Shown: positions 33,484 to 44,339, counted from the stretch's first letter. The stretch is DNA of 64,000 bases from Mesobacillus jeotgali (GCF_002874535.1 NZ_CP025025.1:2713526-2777525); one strand, 5' to 3'. Notes: generated by a model not told the origin, from the letters alone. Made by a program: numbers and translations.

Positions 33484-35196
33484 CTAGGAATGTACAGGCT
33501 CATATACTGTTTTTCCTTCGAAAAGATCCGTTACCGCGCCTCTGGAGGAACAAGATACAAGTCTGGCGTATTTAGCCAATGCTCCTCTCTTTGGAAGTGG
33601 CGGCGGAGTCCAGTTGTTCCTGCGGGCAGCCAGATCTTCCTCACTTAAGGCTACTGAGATCAGCCTTTGTTCACTATCAACTGTAATCATATCCCCATCT
33701 TTAATTAGTGCAATCGGTCCGCCAACCTGTGCTTCAGGGGCGATATGGCCAATAACCAGCCCATGGCTGCCTCCCGAGAATCTTCCATCTGTCAGCAATG
33801 CAACACTTTCTCCCAGCCCTTTGCCGACAAGTATCGCTGACAAACTCAGCATTTCAGGCATGCCGGGTCCACCTTTTGGCCCCTCATAACGGATGACCAG
33901 TACGTCTCCAGCGACAATTTCATCGGACATCACTGCTTTGGATGCTGACTCTTCATCATCAAAAACTTTAGCGGGACCCGTCATGGCTTTCACCTTTAGG
34001 CCGGATACCTTCGCTACTGCGCCATCTGGTGCAAGGTTTCCTTTTAAAACAACTAGTGGGCCGTCCTTTCTAAAAGGCTGAGCTGCAGGACGGATGACTT
34101 CCTGGCCAGGTTTCAAGCCGGGAAAATCCTTAAGGTTCTCTTCGAGTGTTTTTCCTGTAACTGTTAGGCAATCACCGTGCAACATCCCTTCTTTTAGAAG
34201 GAGTTTCATGACTGCCGGAACGCCTCCTGCCTCAAAAAGATCCTGCATGACATATTTGCCGCTTGGCTTCAAGTCTGCAAGATGGGGAACTCGTTCCTGT
34301 ATCCTGTTGAAGTCATCCAGTGTCAGGTCGACTTCAGCAGCATGCGCGATGGCCATTAAATGCAGGACAGCATTAGTGGATCCCCCGAGAGCCATAACGA
34401 CAGTAATCGCATTTTCAAATGCTTCCTTCGTTAAAATTTGTCTTGGGCGGATATCCTGCTCAAGCATTTGATAAACTACTTCTCCTGCTTTATAGCAATC
34501 TTCCCTCTTTTCATCAGTTTCCGCTGGATGTGATGAACTGCCCGGCAGGCTCATACCCAGGGCCTCAATTGCACTGGCCATTGTGTTGGCTGTGTACATC
34601 CCTCCACATGAACCAGAACCTGGACAGGCATGGCATTCAATTTTATGGAGTTGTTCTTCGCCGATCGCACCCTTGTTATACTGACCGACACCTTCGAATG
34701 CTGACACAATATCAATATCCTTACCATCAACCTTGCCAGGCTTGATGGTACCTCCATAAACAAAAACAGCAGGAAGGTCCATTCTGGCAATGGCCATCAT
34801 GCAGCCAGGCATATTTTTATCACAACCTCCAATTGCGACGAACCCATCAAGGCTTTCACCCTGCACCACCGTTTCGATTGAATCAGCGATTAAGTCGCGG
34901 CTCGGAAGTGAATAGCGCATTCCCTCTGTGCCCATCGAAATTCCATCTGATACAGTAATCGTGTTGAAAATCAGAGGCGCGCCACCAGCTGCCCTGGCAC
35001 CCTCTTTCGCTTTCACTGCGAGCTTATCAATATGTATATTACAAGGAGTAACCTCACTCCAAGTACTCGCGATCCCAATCATCGGCTTCCTGAAATCATC
35101 GTCACTGAATCCAACCGCCCGAAGCATGGCCCTGTTCGGTGCCTTTCTGGCATCATCACTAAACACATGGCTCTTGATTCTTAAATCTTTTTTCAA
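33484..35196 (-). CDS. ilvD: dihydroxy-acid dehydratase
   Basis: Iron-sulfur dehydratase of branched-chain amino acid synthesis, producing the 2-oxo acids of valine and isoleucine. Cluster cysteines appear in [13 protein letters not shown] and [41 protein letters not shown] is the C-terminal family signature. 570 aa. TTG start with GGGAGGG upstream. Works in the same pathway as ilvA 11 kb away. Confidence 0.97.
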   Translation of the reverse strand: MKKDLRIKSHVFSDDARKAPNRAMLRAVGFSDDDFRKPMIGIASTWSEVTPCNIHIDKLAVKAKEGARAAGGAPLIFNTITVSDGISMGTEGMRYSLPSRDLIADSIETVVQGESLDGFVAIGGCDKNMPGCMMAIARMDLPAVFVYGGTIKPGKVDGKDIDIVSAFEGVGQYNKGAIGEEQLHKIECHACPGSGSCGGMYTANTMASAIEALGMSLPGSSSHPAETDEKREDCYKAGEVVYQMLEQDIRPRQILTKEAFENAITVVMALGGSTNAVLHLMAIAHAAEVDLTLDDFNRIQERVPHLADLKPSGKYVMQDLFEAGGVPAVMKLLLKEGMLHGDCLTVTGKTLEENLKDFPGLKPGQEVIRPAAQPFRKDGPLVVLKGNLAPDGAVAKVSGLKVKAMTGPAKVFDDEESASKAVMSDEIVAGDVLVIRYEGPKGGPGMPEMLSLSAILVGKGLGESVALLTDGRFSGGSHGLVIGHIAPEAQVGGPIALIKDGDMITVDSEQRLISVALSEEDLAARRNNWTPPPLPKRGALAKYARLVSCSSRGAVTDLFEGKTVYEPVHS

Positions 35197-35356
35197 AGAA
35201 TGTCCCTCCCGATTTTTTATTCACTACATTACCTCTTTTCAGAGGCAATTGCAATAATAATCTAAATATTTTAATTATTAAAAATAAGTAAGCGGATACA
35301 TTCTTATCTTGGGGAAGGTTAATAGGACCATAGCACCGCGAAGGATATGTTTTTAC

Positions 35357-35397
35357 AAAAAAGCACCCAAGATGTCCTAAGATCATCCAGGGTGCTT
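35357..35397 (-). terminator. intrinsic terminator of ypgR
   Basis: Minus-strand AAGCACCC.../...GGGTGCTT stem with an imperfect inner helix, followed by a T-run. Confidence 0.8.
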
Positions 35398-35407
35398 CAT
35401 AGTCTTT

Positions 35408-36538
35408 TTATTGTTTTCTAGCTTCAGTCATTTGTTTCCAAACTGAGCCTTTTGCCTCCTCACCATGCTCAATACGGGCAATCGCCAGTTTCACCTGCAT
35501 GCTCACTTCGAATTCAGGATCACCTTCAGCGCCCTTTAGAGCTGGCAGTGCCCTTTCGTCTCCAACTTCGTAGAGGAACATCGCCGCCCTCCAGCGTACA
35601 AGCTTGCTTGGGTCTTTGAGGGCTTCCATCATTTCATCCATTGCTTCCGAAAAACCCAGGTCAGATAAGCAGTCACCTGCTGTCCTGCGAACAGTAACCG
35701 TTTTGTCGTTCAAAGCTTTGTACAACAATGGCAGGGCCTTTTTGTCCTCAATCATTCCTAAGTAAACGGTGGCCAAGCGGCGTATGGATGCTTTCTCATC
35801 TTGAAGAGCTTTTTCAAGCACCCGCAAGTCCTCAATAGTTGGATCATCCATTTGCTCAAGAAGCTGGTACCTTATCCGCCAATCTGGATTTTCAAGATCT
35901 GCTACTGTTATGGTGATTTTTTTCTTCGCTGCTTTTATTTGAGCTTCCTGTTCCGGATTTTTAGCCAGCTTCACAAGCTCATCCAGCCTCTCAGGAGGAT
36001 ATGCCGCTAAAAGCTCTTCCACTACATCATTTCCTACCTGATTGAAATCCCCGTATCGGACTCCGAGTTCCTTCCACCTGCGGACCATGACAACATTATC
36101 CTCCGGAGTCTGTACCTCACCTACTTTTTTCACAAAGGATTCTGGCAGTCCAAAGCGCTTCTCTTCTGTGCCATCATTCAGTTTTACCTGCATTGGAATT
36201 CCCTTATATACTTGCACAAGGACTTTTACTTCCCCATAATGTTCATTGATTTCAGGTGTACCATCCCCTGATTCTTCTGCATCTTCTCCGAAAGCTTTTC
36301 TAACCTCAGGAAGGATTACTTTCCAGTCATATTTCGCATTTCTTTCGACTGCGAGGAAATCGGCAACATGGTAAACCCCTTTTACCCCATCAATATCCAG
36401 TATGTTCACTACGACTTCCGGTGCTCCGGCCACTGAATCTTTTTTATAGTTATTGCTCTTGCCCATAGGAAGTTCTTCATCCAGATTAATCTTCATCGTA
36501 TTCGGGCTTGGCGTTGGTTCAATTGATACAATTTTCAC
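35408..36538 (-). CDS. ypgR: conserved virulence factor C family protein (YpgR)
   Basis: 376 aa. The N-terminal 90 residues form an Nfu-type domain (IEPTPSPNTMKINLDEELP...GVKGVYHVADFLAVER). The C-terminal half is built of HEAT-like repeats (DDPTIEDLRVLEKALQDEKASIR, DKTVTVRRTAGDCLSDLG, DPSKLVRWRAAMFLYEVGD). Staphylococcal CvfC homologues influence virulence gene expression; the biochemical role is unknown. GTG start with AAGGGG upstream. The 3.7-kb repeat array lies immediately upstream of its promoter region. Confidence 0.88.
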   Translation of the reverse strand: MKIVSIEPTPSPNTMKINLDEELPMGKSNNYKKDSVAGAPEVVVNILDIDGVKGVYHVADFLAVERNAKYDWKVILPEVRKAFGEDAEESGDGTPEINEHYGEVKVLVQVYKGIPMQVKLNDGTEEKRFGLPESFVKKVGEVQTPEDNVVMVRRWKELGVRYGDFNQVGNDVVEELLAAYPPERLDELVKLAKNPEQEAQIKAAKKKITITVADLENPDWRIRYQLLEQMDDPTIEDLRVLEKALQDEKASIRRLATVYLGMIEDKKALPLLYKALNDKTVTVRRTAGDCLSDLGFSEAMDEMMEALKDPSKLVRWRAAMFLYEVGDERALPALKGAEGDPEFEVSMQVKLAIARIEHGEEAKGSVWKQMTEARKQ

Positions 36539-36636
36539 ATTCCCACCCCTTTATATTTTTCAGGAATGATGCCATTTTAACATAGTGGAGAATAGATAGC
36601 ATTTCGAAGCCCTTCCGACTGAAGTCATCCTGGGGA

Positions 36637-39600
36637 GTTCTGACAGCTTTTCTCCTATTTCCTCTGAACCTGTCCGAAGTTGCTTCTGCTTCTGACAGCT
36701 TTCCCTCTTTTTTCCTCTGAACCTGTTCGAAGTTGCTACGACTTCTGACAGCTTTTCTGCTTTATTCTCTGAACCTGTGCGAAGTTGCTAAGACTTCTGA
36801 CAGCTTTCCCTCTTTTTCCTCTGAATCTGTTCAAAGTTGCTACGACTTCTGACAGCTTTTCTGCTTTATTCTCTGAACCTGTGCGAAGTTGCTAAGACTT
36901 CTGACAGCTTTCCTGCTTTTTTCTCTGAATCTGTTCGAAGTTGCTTCTGCTTCGGACAGCTTTCCTTCTTTTTCCTTTGAATCTGTTCAAAGTTGCTCCT
37001 ACTTCTGACAGCTTTCCCTCTTTTTTCCTCTGAACCTGTTCGAAGTTGCTACGACTTCTGACAGCTTTTCTGCTTTCTTCTCTGAACCTGTGCGAAGTTG
37101 CTAAGACTTCTGACCGCTTTCCTGCTTTTTTCTCTGAATCTGTTCGAAGTTGCTACTGCTTCGGACAGCTTTCCCTCTTTTTCCTCTGAATCTGTTCGAA
37201 GTTGCTACGACTTCTGACAGCTTTTCTGCTTTCTTCTCTGAACCTGTGCGAAGTTGCTAAGACTTCTGACAGCTTTCCCGCTTTTTTCTCTGAATCTGTT
37301 CGAAGTTGCTAAGACTTCTGACAGCTTTTCTGCTTTTTTCTCTGAACCTGTTCAAAGTTGCTCTGACTTCTGACAGCTTTTCCACTTATTCCACTGAAAC
37401 TGTCTGAAGTTGCTTCGACTTCTGACAGCTTTTCTGCTTTTTCCTCTGAACCTGTTCAAAGTTGCTCCTACTTCTGACAGCTTTTTTGCTTTATTCTCTG
37501 AACCTGTGCGAAGTTGATAAGACTTCTGACAGCTTTCCCTCTTTTTCCTCTGAAACTGTTCGAAGTTGCTTCTACTTCGGACAGCTTTTCCTCTTTTTCC
37601 TCTGAACCTGTCTGAAGTTGCTTCGACTTCTGACAGCTTTTCTGCTTTCTCCTCTGAACCTGTTCAAAGTTGCTCCTACTTCTGACTGCTTTTCTTCGTT
37701 TTTCTCTGAACCTGTGCGAAGTTGCTATGACTTCTGACAGCTTTCCTTCTTTTTCCTCTGATTTTGTTCAAAGTTGCTACGACTTCTGACAGCTTTTCTG
37801 CTTTATTCTCTCAACCTGTGCGAAGTTGCTATGACTTCTGACAGCTTTCCTTCTTTTTCCTCTGATTTTGTTCAAAGTTGCTACGACTTCTGACAGCTTT
37901 TCTGCTTTATTCTCTCAACCTGTGCGAAGTTGCTATGACTTCTGACAGCTTTCCTTCTTTTTCCTCTGATTTTGTTCAAAGTTGCTACGACTTCTGACAG
38001 CTTTTCTGCTTTATTCTCTCAACCTGTGCGAAGTTGCTATGACTTCTGACAGCTTTCCTTCTTTTTCCTCTGATTTTGTTCAAAGTTGCTACGACTTCTG
38101 ACAGCTTTTCTGCTTTATTCTCTCAACCTGTGCGAAGTTGCTATGACTTCTGACAGCTTTCCTTCTTTTTCCTCTGATTTTGTTCAAAGTTGCTACGACT
38201 TCTGACAGCTTTTCTGCTTTATTCTCTCAACCTGTGCGAAGTTGCTATGACTTCTGACAGCTTTCCTTCTTTTTCCTCTGATTTTGTTCAAAGTTGCTAC
38301 GACTTCTGACAGCTTTTCTGCTTTATTCTCTCAACCTGTGCGAAGTTGCTATGACTTCTGACAGCTTTCCTTCTTTTTCCTCTGATTTTGTTCAAAGTTG
38401 CTACGACTTCTGACAGCTTTTCTGCTTTATTCTCTCAACCTGTGCGAAGTTGCTATGACTTCTGACAGCTTTCCTTCTTTTTCCTCTGATTTTGTTCAAA
38501 GTTGCTACGACTTCTGACAGCTTTTCTGCTTTATTCTCTCAACCTGTGCGAAGTTGCTATGACTTCTGACAGCTTTCCTTCTTTTTCCTCTGATTTTGTT
38601 CAAAGTTGCTACGACTTCTGACAGCTTTTCTGCTTTATTCTCTCAACCTGTGCGAAGTTGCTATGACTTCTGACAGCTTTCCTTCTTTTTCCTCTGATTT
38701 TGTTCAAAGTTGCTACGACTTCTGACAGCTTTTCTGCTTTATTCTCTCAACCTGTGCGAAGTTGCTATGACTTCTGACAGCTTTCCTTCTTTTTCCTCTG
38801 ATTTTGTTCAAAGTTGCTACGACTTCTGACAGCTTTTCTGCTTTATTCTCTCAACCTGTGCGAAGTTGCTATGACTTCTGACAGCTTTCCTTCTTTTTCC
38901 TCTGATTTTGTTCAAAGTTGCTACGACTTCTGACAGCTTTTCTGCTTTATTCTCTCAACCTGTGCGAAGTTGCTATGACTTCTGACAGCTTTCCTTCTTT
39001 TTCCTCTGATTTTGTTCAAAGTTGCTACGACTTCTGACAGCTTTTCTGCTTTATTCTCTCAACCTGTGCGAAGTTGCTATGACTTCTGACAGCTTTCCTT
39101 CTTTTTCCTCTGATTTTGTTCAAAGTTGCTACGACTTCTGACAGCTTTTCTGCTTTATTCTCTCAACCTGTGCGAAGTTGCTATGACTTCTGACAGCTTT
39201 CCTTCTTTTTCCTCTGATTTTGTTCAAAGTTGCTACGACTTCTGACAGCTTTTCTGCTTTATTCTCTCAACCTGTGCGAAGTTGCTATGACTTCTGACAG
39301 CTTTCCTTCTTTTTCCTCTGATTTTGTTCAAAGTTGCTACGACTTCTGACAGCTTTTCTGCTTTATTCTCTCAACCTGTGCGAAGTTGCTATGACTTCTG
39401 ACAGCTTTCCTTCTTTTTCCTCTGATTTTGTTCAAAGTTGCTACGACTTCTGACAGCTTTTCTGCTTTATTCTCTCAACCTGTGCGAAGTTGCTATGACT
39501 TCTGACAGCTTTCCTTCTTTTTCCTCTGATTTTGTTCAAAGTTGCTACGACTTCTGACAGCTTTTCTGCTTTATTCTCTCAACCTGTGCGAAGTTGCTAT

Positions 39601-40325
39601 GACTTCTGACAGCTTTCCTTCTTTTTCCTCTGATTTTGTTCAAAGTTGCTACGACTTCTGACAGCTTTTCTGCTTTATTCTCTCAACCTGTGCGAAGTTG
39701 CTATGACTTCTGACAGCTTTCCTTCTTTTTCCTCTGATTTTGTTCAAAGTTGCTACGACTTCTGACAGCTTTTCTGCTTTATTCTCTCAACCTGTGCGAA
39801 GTTGCTATGACTTCTGACAGCTTTCCTTCTTTTTCCTCTGATTTTGTTCAAAGTTGCTACGACTTCTGACAGCTTTTCTGCTTTATTCTCTCAACCTGTG
39901 CGAAGTTGCTATGACTTCTGACAGCTTTCCTTCTTTTTCCTCTGATTTTGTTCAAAGTTGCTACGACTTCTGACAGCTTTTCTGCTTTATTCTCTCAACC
40001 TGTGCGAAGTTGCTATGACTTCTGACAGCTTTCCTTCTTTTTCCTCTGATTTTGTTCAAAGTTGCTACGACTTCTGACAGCTTTTCTGCTTTATTCTCTC
40101 AACCTGTGCGAAGTTGCTATGACTTCTGACAGCTTTCCTTCTTTTTCCTCTGAAACTGTTCGAAGTTGCTTCTGCTTCGGACAGCTTTTCCTCTTTTTCT
40201 TCTGAACCTGTCCGAAGTTGCTTCGACTTCTGACAGCTTTTCTGCTTTCTTCTCTGAACCAGTGCGAAGTTACTACCACTACTTACTCCTTTTCCTCGTT
40301 TCCCTCTGAACCTGTCCGAAGTTGC
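36637..40325. repeat. 52-bp inverted-repeat array 2 (about 71 units)
   Basis: Continuous tandem array filling the 3.85-kb gap between yfmR and ypgR, with unit length 52 bp (a few 53). Edge units keep the full motif, for example TGTCCG at 40209 and CGGACA at 40178 (31 bp centre to centre), giving TGTCCG-N15-CGGACA-N25. Extended arms CTGTCCGAAG and CTTCGGACAG are visible in several edge units. The interior drifts to TGTGCG/TGTTCA and CTGACA. Linkers are strongly pyrimidine-rich on the + strand. No coding potential: open frames in it are repeat translations. No other gene is present between 36539 and 40392. Confidence 0.95.
37721..40152. repeat. 104-bp higher-order repeat core of array 2
   Basis: From 37721 to 40113 the GTTGCTATGA landmark recurs at exactly 23 x 104 bp, followed by a partial 24th copy. 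Each 104-bp unit is a dimer of two different 52-bp monomers, one with CTCAACCTGTGCGAAG and one with CTGATTTTGTTCAAAG. I saw no length change and no substitution between copies. The copies are flanked by older, diverged monomers, so this is a recent amplification. Confidence 0.93.
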
Positions 40326-40361
40326 AATATATCCCCAGGGGGCTGAAATTCTTTTAGGAGA

Positions 40362-40397
40362 TAGAAAAAAATAAGACCTGAAATTCCAGGTCTTATT
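40362..40397 (-). terminator. intrinsic terminator of yfmR
   Basis: Minus-strand AATAAGACCTGG-AATTT-CAGGTCTTATT stem overlapping the stop codon, followed by TTTTTTCTATC. Confidence 0.85.
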
Positions 40398-42270
40398 CGT
40401 TTTCGGCGAGCTCGGATAAATAGCTCCACCTTTCAATTAAATACTCCAGCTGCTCATTCAACTCTTTCTCTTCATTCATCAGGGCCTGGCCCTTTTCAAA
40501 ATCACTCCCGATACTGGCCATTTCCCCCTGCACTTCCTCAAGGCGGGCTTCAGTACCAGCAATCTTATCTTCAATTTCTGCCCATTCCTTTTGTTCCTTG
40601 AAGCTTAGTTTCTTTTTCTTTGGCTTTTCTGTCTGCTCTACCTTCTCCTTCTTCGGGATGGCAGGAGCAGATTCAGTTTTCGGCCGCTTTTCAAGGTATT
40701 CTGAATAATTGCCGTAATACAGGTCTGTCTGTCCATTGCCTTCCAATTCAAGCAGCAAATCGACGACCTTATCAAGGAAGTAACGGTCATGGGATACCGA
40801 GATGACGACACCCGGGAATTCTTCCAGGTAATCTTCCAATACAGTTAACGTCTGTGTGTCCAGATCATTCGTTGGCTCATCCAGCAGCAGGACGTTTGGT
40901 TCTTCCATTAAAAGCTTCAATAAGTAAAGCCTGCGCTTCTCGCCTCCGGAAAGCTTCCTGATTGGAGTTCCATGTGCATAAGGTGGGAACAGGAATCTCT
41001 CGAGCATTTGTGCAGCTGAAATTGTCTTGCCATCAGTAGTTTGGACGATTTCTGCCGTCTCTTTCAGGTATTCAATCACCCGCTTATTTTCGTCCATATC
41101 TTCATTCTCTTGAGTATAGTAAGCGATTTTTACCGTTTGTCCGGTAATGATTTCACCGTCATCAAGCATGATTCTGCCTGCGAGAATATTCAGCAAAGTC
41201 GATTTGCCTGTCCCGTTGCGGCCAATGATTCCCAGCCTGTCCCCAGGTTTCACAAGAAGATTGAAGTGATCCAGAATCACTTTATCTTCATATTTTTTGG
41301 TTGCATTCTTCAGTTCAAGCACCTGTTTGCCTAACCTGCTGCCACTCAAAGAGATGTCGAGTTTTTCAGAGGACCTCACATTTGACACTTCATCATCCAG
41401 TTTATCAAAACGCTGAATGCGAGCCTTCTGTTTGGTTGTCCTTGCCTTAGCCCCGCGCCTGATCCACTCGAGTTCCTGCCTGAACAAATTCTTCTTTTTT
41501 TCAAGTGTTGCTGCTTCGTTTTCCTCTCGGATCGCCTTGGCTTCAAGGAAGCTGGCATAGTTGCCTTTATAGCTATAAAGATTTCCACCATCCAGTTCAA
41601 AAATCCTGTTCGTAACTCTGTCAAGGAAGTAGCGGTCATGGGTGACGAGGAGAAGTGACCCTGAATATCTGGATAGATAGTCTTCAAGCCATTTTACCGT
41701 CTCATAATCAAGGTGGTTCGTGGGCTCATCCAGAATCAGCAAATCCGGAGATTCAATCAAAACCTGAGCGAGTGCGACACGTTTCTTCTGGCCGCCGGAT
41801 AGCTCGCCCATTTTTTTGGTGAAGTCCGAAATCCCAAGCTGCATGAGTATGGATTTGGCGGCAGTATTCGCATCCCAGCCGTCAGAACTATCCATTTTCC
41901 GCTGCAAGTCATAAAATCGTTCCTGAAGTCCTTGGTCATCAGGTTTATTGCCCAGTTCAGAGAGAATAATCTCATAATCTCTCATCAGCCTTAAGATTGG
42001 CGCTTCTCCGCTGAAAACCTGATCAAGAACGCTTTTTTCCGGTTCCATTTCAGGCTGTTGGGATAGAAAGGAAATTTTATAGTCTTTCGCAAATATAATA
42101 TCGCCTGAATCAGCCTGGTCGATGCCTGCCACAATTTTGAGCAAAGACGATTTTCCAGTTCCATTAACACCGATCAAACCTACTCTTTCTCGTTCGCCGA
42201 TTGTAAATGAAATTCCATTGAAAAGCTCTTTTTCTCCGTATGTTTTTGTCACGTTTTCAATCGTGATCAT
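40393..42270 (-). CDS. yfmR: ABC-F ATPase of the Uup/YfmR type
   Basis: Soluble ribosome-associated ABC-F protein, about 625 aa, with two ATPase domains and no TM segments. Walker A GVNGTGKSS near 38 and GRNGTGKST near 350, signatures LSGGQKKRVALAQ and LSGGEKRRLYLL, and Walker B LLILDEPTNHLD and VLLLDEPTNDLD. The lysine-rich linker and C-terminal coiled coil (KKLSFKEQKEWAEIEDKI...) mark the Uup/YfmR branch, which helps resolve stalled ribosomes alongside EF-P. ATG at 42270 with AAGG upstream; follows ypgQ with virtually no gap, so co-transcribed. Confidence 0.93.
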   Translation of the reverse strand: MITIENVTKTYGEKELFNGISFTIGERERVGLIGVNGTGKSSLLKIVAGIDQADSGDIIFAKDYKISFLSQQPEMEPEKSVLDQVFSGEAPILRLMRDYEIILSELGNKPDDQGLQERFYDLQRKMDSSDGWDANTAAKSILMQLGISDFTKKMGELSGGQKKRVALAQVLIESPDLLILDEPTNHLDYETVKWLEDYLSRYSGSLLLVTHDRYFLDRVTNRIFELDGGNLYSYKGNYASFLEAKAIREENEAATLEKKKNLFRQELEWIRRGAKARTTKQKARIQRFDKLDDEVSNVRSSEKLDISLSGSRLGKQVLELKNATKKYEDKVILDHFNLLVKPGDRLGIIGRNGTGKSTLLNILAGRIMLDDGEIITGQTVKIAYYTQENEDMDENKRVIEYLKETAEIVQTTDGKTISAAQMLERFLFPPYAHGTPIRKLSGGEKRRLYLLKLLMEEPNVLLLDEPTNDLDTQTLTVLEDYLEEFPGVVISVSHDRYFLDKVVDLLLELEGNGQTDLYYGNYSEYLEKRPKTESAPAIPKKEKVEQTEKPKKKKLSFKEQKEWAEIEDKIAGTEARLEEVQGEMASIGSDFEKGQALMNEEKELNEQLEYLIERWSYLSELAENE

Positions 42271-42272
42271 TT

Positions 42273-42917
42273 TCATGCCTTACCATTCCATTCACTGTAA
42301 AATTGATCAAGGAAAGTCTCCATGAATTGGTGTCTTTCCCCAGCAAGTTGTCTAGCATGGTCTGTATTCATTTTATCTTTCAGCTTCAGCAGCTTCTCGT
42401 AAAAGTGATTGACCGAAGAGCTGTCGCCATTCCTGTACTCCGCCAGTGTCATTTCTCCCCTGATATTCAGGTCAGGTTCGTAAATCGGGTGGCCTTTCTT
42501 TCCACCGAATGCAAATGTCCTGGCAATCCCGATCGCACCTAGGGCATCTAGACGGTCAGCATCCTGGACAATCTCAGCTTCGATACTATCTAGCTCAATC
42601 AACCTGCCGCCTTTATAGGAAACTGTTTCGATACATCCCTTAATCTTCGAGCTAGTTTCACTATCTAATTGTATGCTTTGTAAGAATGAATCCAATTTCA
42701 ACCATCCGGCTTCTTCCGATTCATTTAATTTATCATCTGGAATATCGTGTAGCAAGGCGGCCATTTCAATGATGAACCAGTCACCCCGCTGTTCCTTACT
42801 CCAAATTAAACGGGCATTTTTCCTGACCCTGTCAATATGATGCCAGTCATGCCCCGACGAATCCTTGCCTAGCTCAGCTTTGACAAACTCCTCTGCCATT
42901 ACTATTTTATCTTCCAT
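42273..42917 (-). CDS. ypgQ: HD-domain nucleotide phosphohydrolase (YpgQ)
   Basis: 214-aa HD-superfamily metal-dependent phosphohydrolase. HDWHHIDRVRKNA (His23, His27), ALLHDIPDDK (His57-Asp58) and QDADRLDALGAIG (distal Asp) form the H...HD...D site. B. subtilis YpgQ is reported as a dNTP pyrophosphohydrolase. ATG with AGGTG upstream. First gene of a ypgQ-yfmR operon; repeat array 3 lies upstream. Confidence 0.88.
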   Translation of the reverse strand: MEDKIVMAEEFVKAELGKDSSGHDWHHIDRVRKNARLIWSKEQRGDWFIIEMAALLHDIPDDKLNESEEAGWLKLDSFLQSIQLDSETSSKIKGCIETVSYKGGRLIELDSIEAEIVQDADRLDALGAIGIARTFAFGGKKGHPIYEPDLNIRGEMTLAEYRNGDSSSVNHFYEKLLKLKDKMNTDHARQLAGERHQFMETFLDQFYSEWNGKA

Positions 42918-43040
42918 ATGTACACCTACTTTCCTACCGAACTCATTTTACCATAGATAACGATTAGAGATAGCTGGATAAATATTATTTGGGTGTGTAA
43001 AATACAGTCTGAACTGATACCTTTGTTTTAATAACAGCCT

Positions 43041-43410
43041 GTCGATCGGACACTTTCTTCTAGGTTCGTTCTCCGTTTGTCCGTTACAGGCGCTCTATCG
43101 GACACTTCCAACAGGTTCTGCTCTCTGTTTGTCCGTTAGAGGCGGTCTATCGGACACTTCCAGCTGATTCTGCTCTCTGTTTGTCCGTTAGAGGCGGTCG
43201 ATCGGACACTTCCAGCAGATTCTGCTCTCTGTTTGTCCGTTAGCGGCGGTCTATCGGACACTTCCAACACATTCTGCTCTCTGCTTGTCCGTTAGAGGCG
43301 GTCTATCGGACACTTCCAGCTGATTCTGCTCTCTGTTTGTCCGTTAGAGGCGGTCGATCGGACACTTCCAACACATTCTGCTCTCTGTTTGTCCGTTAGA
43401 GGCTCAATAT
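43041..43410. repeat. 52-bp inverted-repeat array 3 (seven units)
   Basis: CGGACA occurs at 43047 + 52n (seven times) and TGTCCG at 43078 + 52n (seven times). The order is TGTCCG, 15 nt, CGGACA, 25-nt linker, as in the other arrays. The 15-nt interval TTAGAGGCGGTCTAT itself holds TAGA/TCTA, so each unit can form a two-step hairpin. It fills most of the 573-bp gap between degV-2 and ypgQ; outside it (42918-43040) I see only AT-rich sequence that would hold the ypgQ promoter. The final unit lacks a good CGGACA partner. Confidence 0.92.
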
Positions 43411-43467
43411 CCAAACATTCTCTATCAATTACTGAAGTATGTCGATTGAATCTTTTTCCCTAACTAA

Positions 43468-43493
43468 AAGAAAAAGTGCCAAATTGGCACTTA
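43468..43493 (-). terminator. intrinsic terminator of the second degV-like gene
   Basis: Minus-strand AAGTGCCAA-TTTGGCACTT stem followed by TTTCTTTT, overlapping the stop. Confidence 0.85.
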
Positions 43494-44339
43494 TGCATCT
43501 GCATTATTCCAGCTAATCCCAATTGTATGTTCTCCAGCATGTACACCGATTACAGCTCCAATCGGACAGCTTAAGAAACGAATATCAGGGAAGGTTGCTT
43601 CAAGCTGGCTTTGCCATTCGTCAGCTACCTCTTTATGAAAGCCGTATAGAATGTACACTTCCTTAACTACGTATTTTTCATGCGACTCTCTCAAATAATC
43701 AAATATCTTCTCTCGTGCTTTTTTATCGCTGCGGACCTTTTCCTTTGTATTTAGAGCGCCATCTTCAATACTGATGATAGGTTTGATATTTAACATGCTT
43801 CCAAGATAAAACTGCATTCCTGACATACGGCCGCTTCGATGAAGCTGTTCCAGACTGCCGATCATCACATAGGTTTCGTTGGACTCTCGGATGACTTCCA
43901 GCTTTTCTTTAATCTCATCGACTGATGCTCCTTGCTCAGCTAATGCTATTCCTTCTTTTAATAGAGAAGTCAATGGATATGTGAGAATTTTAGAATCAAA
44001 GGTAACGACAGGAATGTTAACATCTTGTTCAGCCTGTACACTTGAGGCAACTGTTCCGCTCAACTTGGATGAAACCAGGACTGAGAATATGAGGTCATAA
44101 TCTTTTTCAAGCTTCTTATATAGTTCCATAAAGACTCCAACAGGAGGCTGTGATGTTTTAGGAGCCGTCTTCAACGATTTTAGTCTTTTATATAATTCTT
44201 CTGCAGTCAGGTCTTTACCATCGAGGTATTCTACATCATCCAACACAATTGTCATTGGTACCTGATATACATCTGGATGGTTCTTTAACTCTTCATCTAG
44301 ATAGGCTGTACTATCAGTAACCCAGGCGATTTTCTTCAA
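43491..44339 (-). CDS. DegV family fatty-acid-binding protein (second copy)
   Basis: 282 aa DegV/FakB fold: KKIAWVTDSTAYLDEEL, LKTAPKTSQPPVGVFMELYKKL, SVLVSSKLSGTVASSVQAE, IGSLEQLHRSGRMSG and the C-terminal GAVIGVHAGEHTIGISW. TTG start with GGGGGAG upstream. Monocistronic. Clearly diverged from the DegV at 18977-19819, which suggests a different fatty-acid preference. Confidence 0.88.
   Translation of the reverse strand: MKKIAWVTDSTAYLDEELKNHPDVYQVPMTIVLDDVEYLDGKDLTAEELYKRLKSLKTAPKTSQPPVGVFMELYKKLEKDYDLIFSVLVSSKLSGTVASSVQAEQDVNIPVVTFDSKILTYPLTSLLKEGIALAEQGASVDEIKEKLEVIRESNETYVMIGSLEQLHRSGRMSGMQFYLGSMLNIKPIISIEDGALNTKEKVRSDKKAREKIFDYLRESHEKYVVKEVYILYGFHKEVADEWQSQLEATFPDIRFLSCPIGAVIGVHAGEHTIGISWNNADA

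Noticed and set aside
36637-40325. CRISPR array (27-nt palindromic repeat, 25-nt spacers)
   Set aside because: The 25-nt linkers are themselves repeated and not unique, the hexamer arms vary within the array, and no cas gene is present in the window.
40065-40436. 123-aa and 62-aa minus-strand frames at the edge of array 2
   Set aside because: They run from the yfmR 3-prime end and terminator into the repeat and have no start signal; artefacts of the array.
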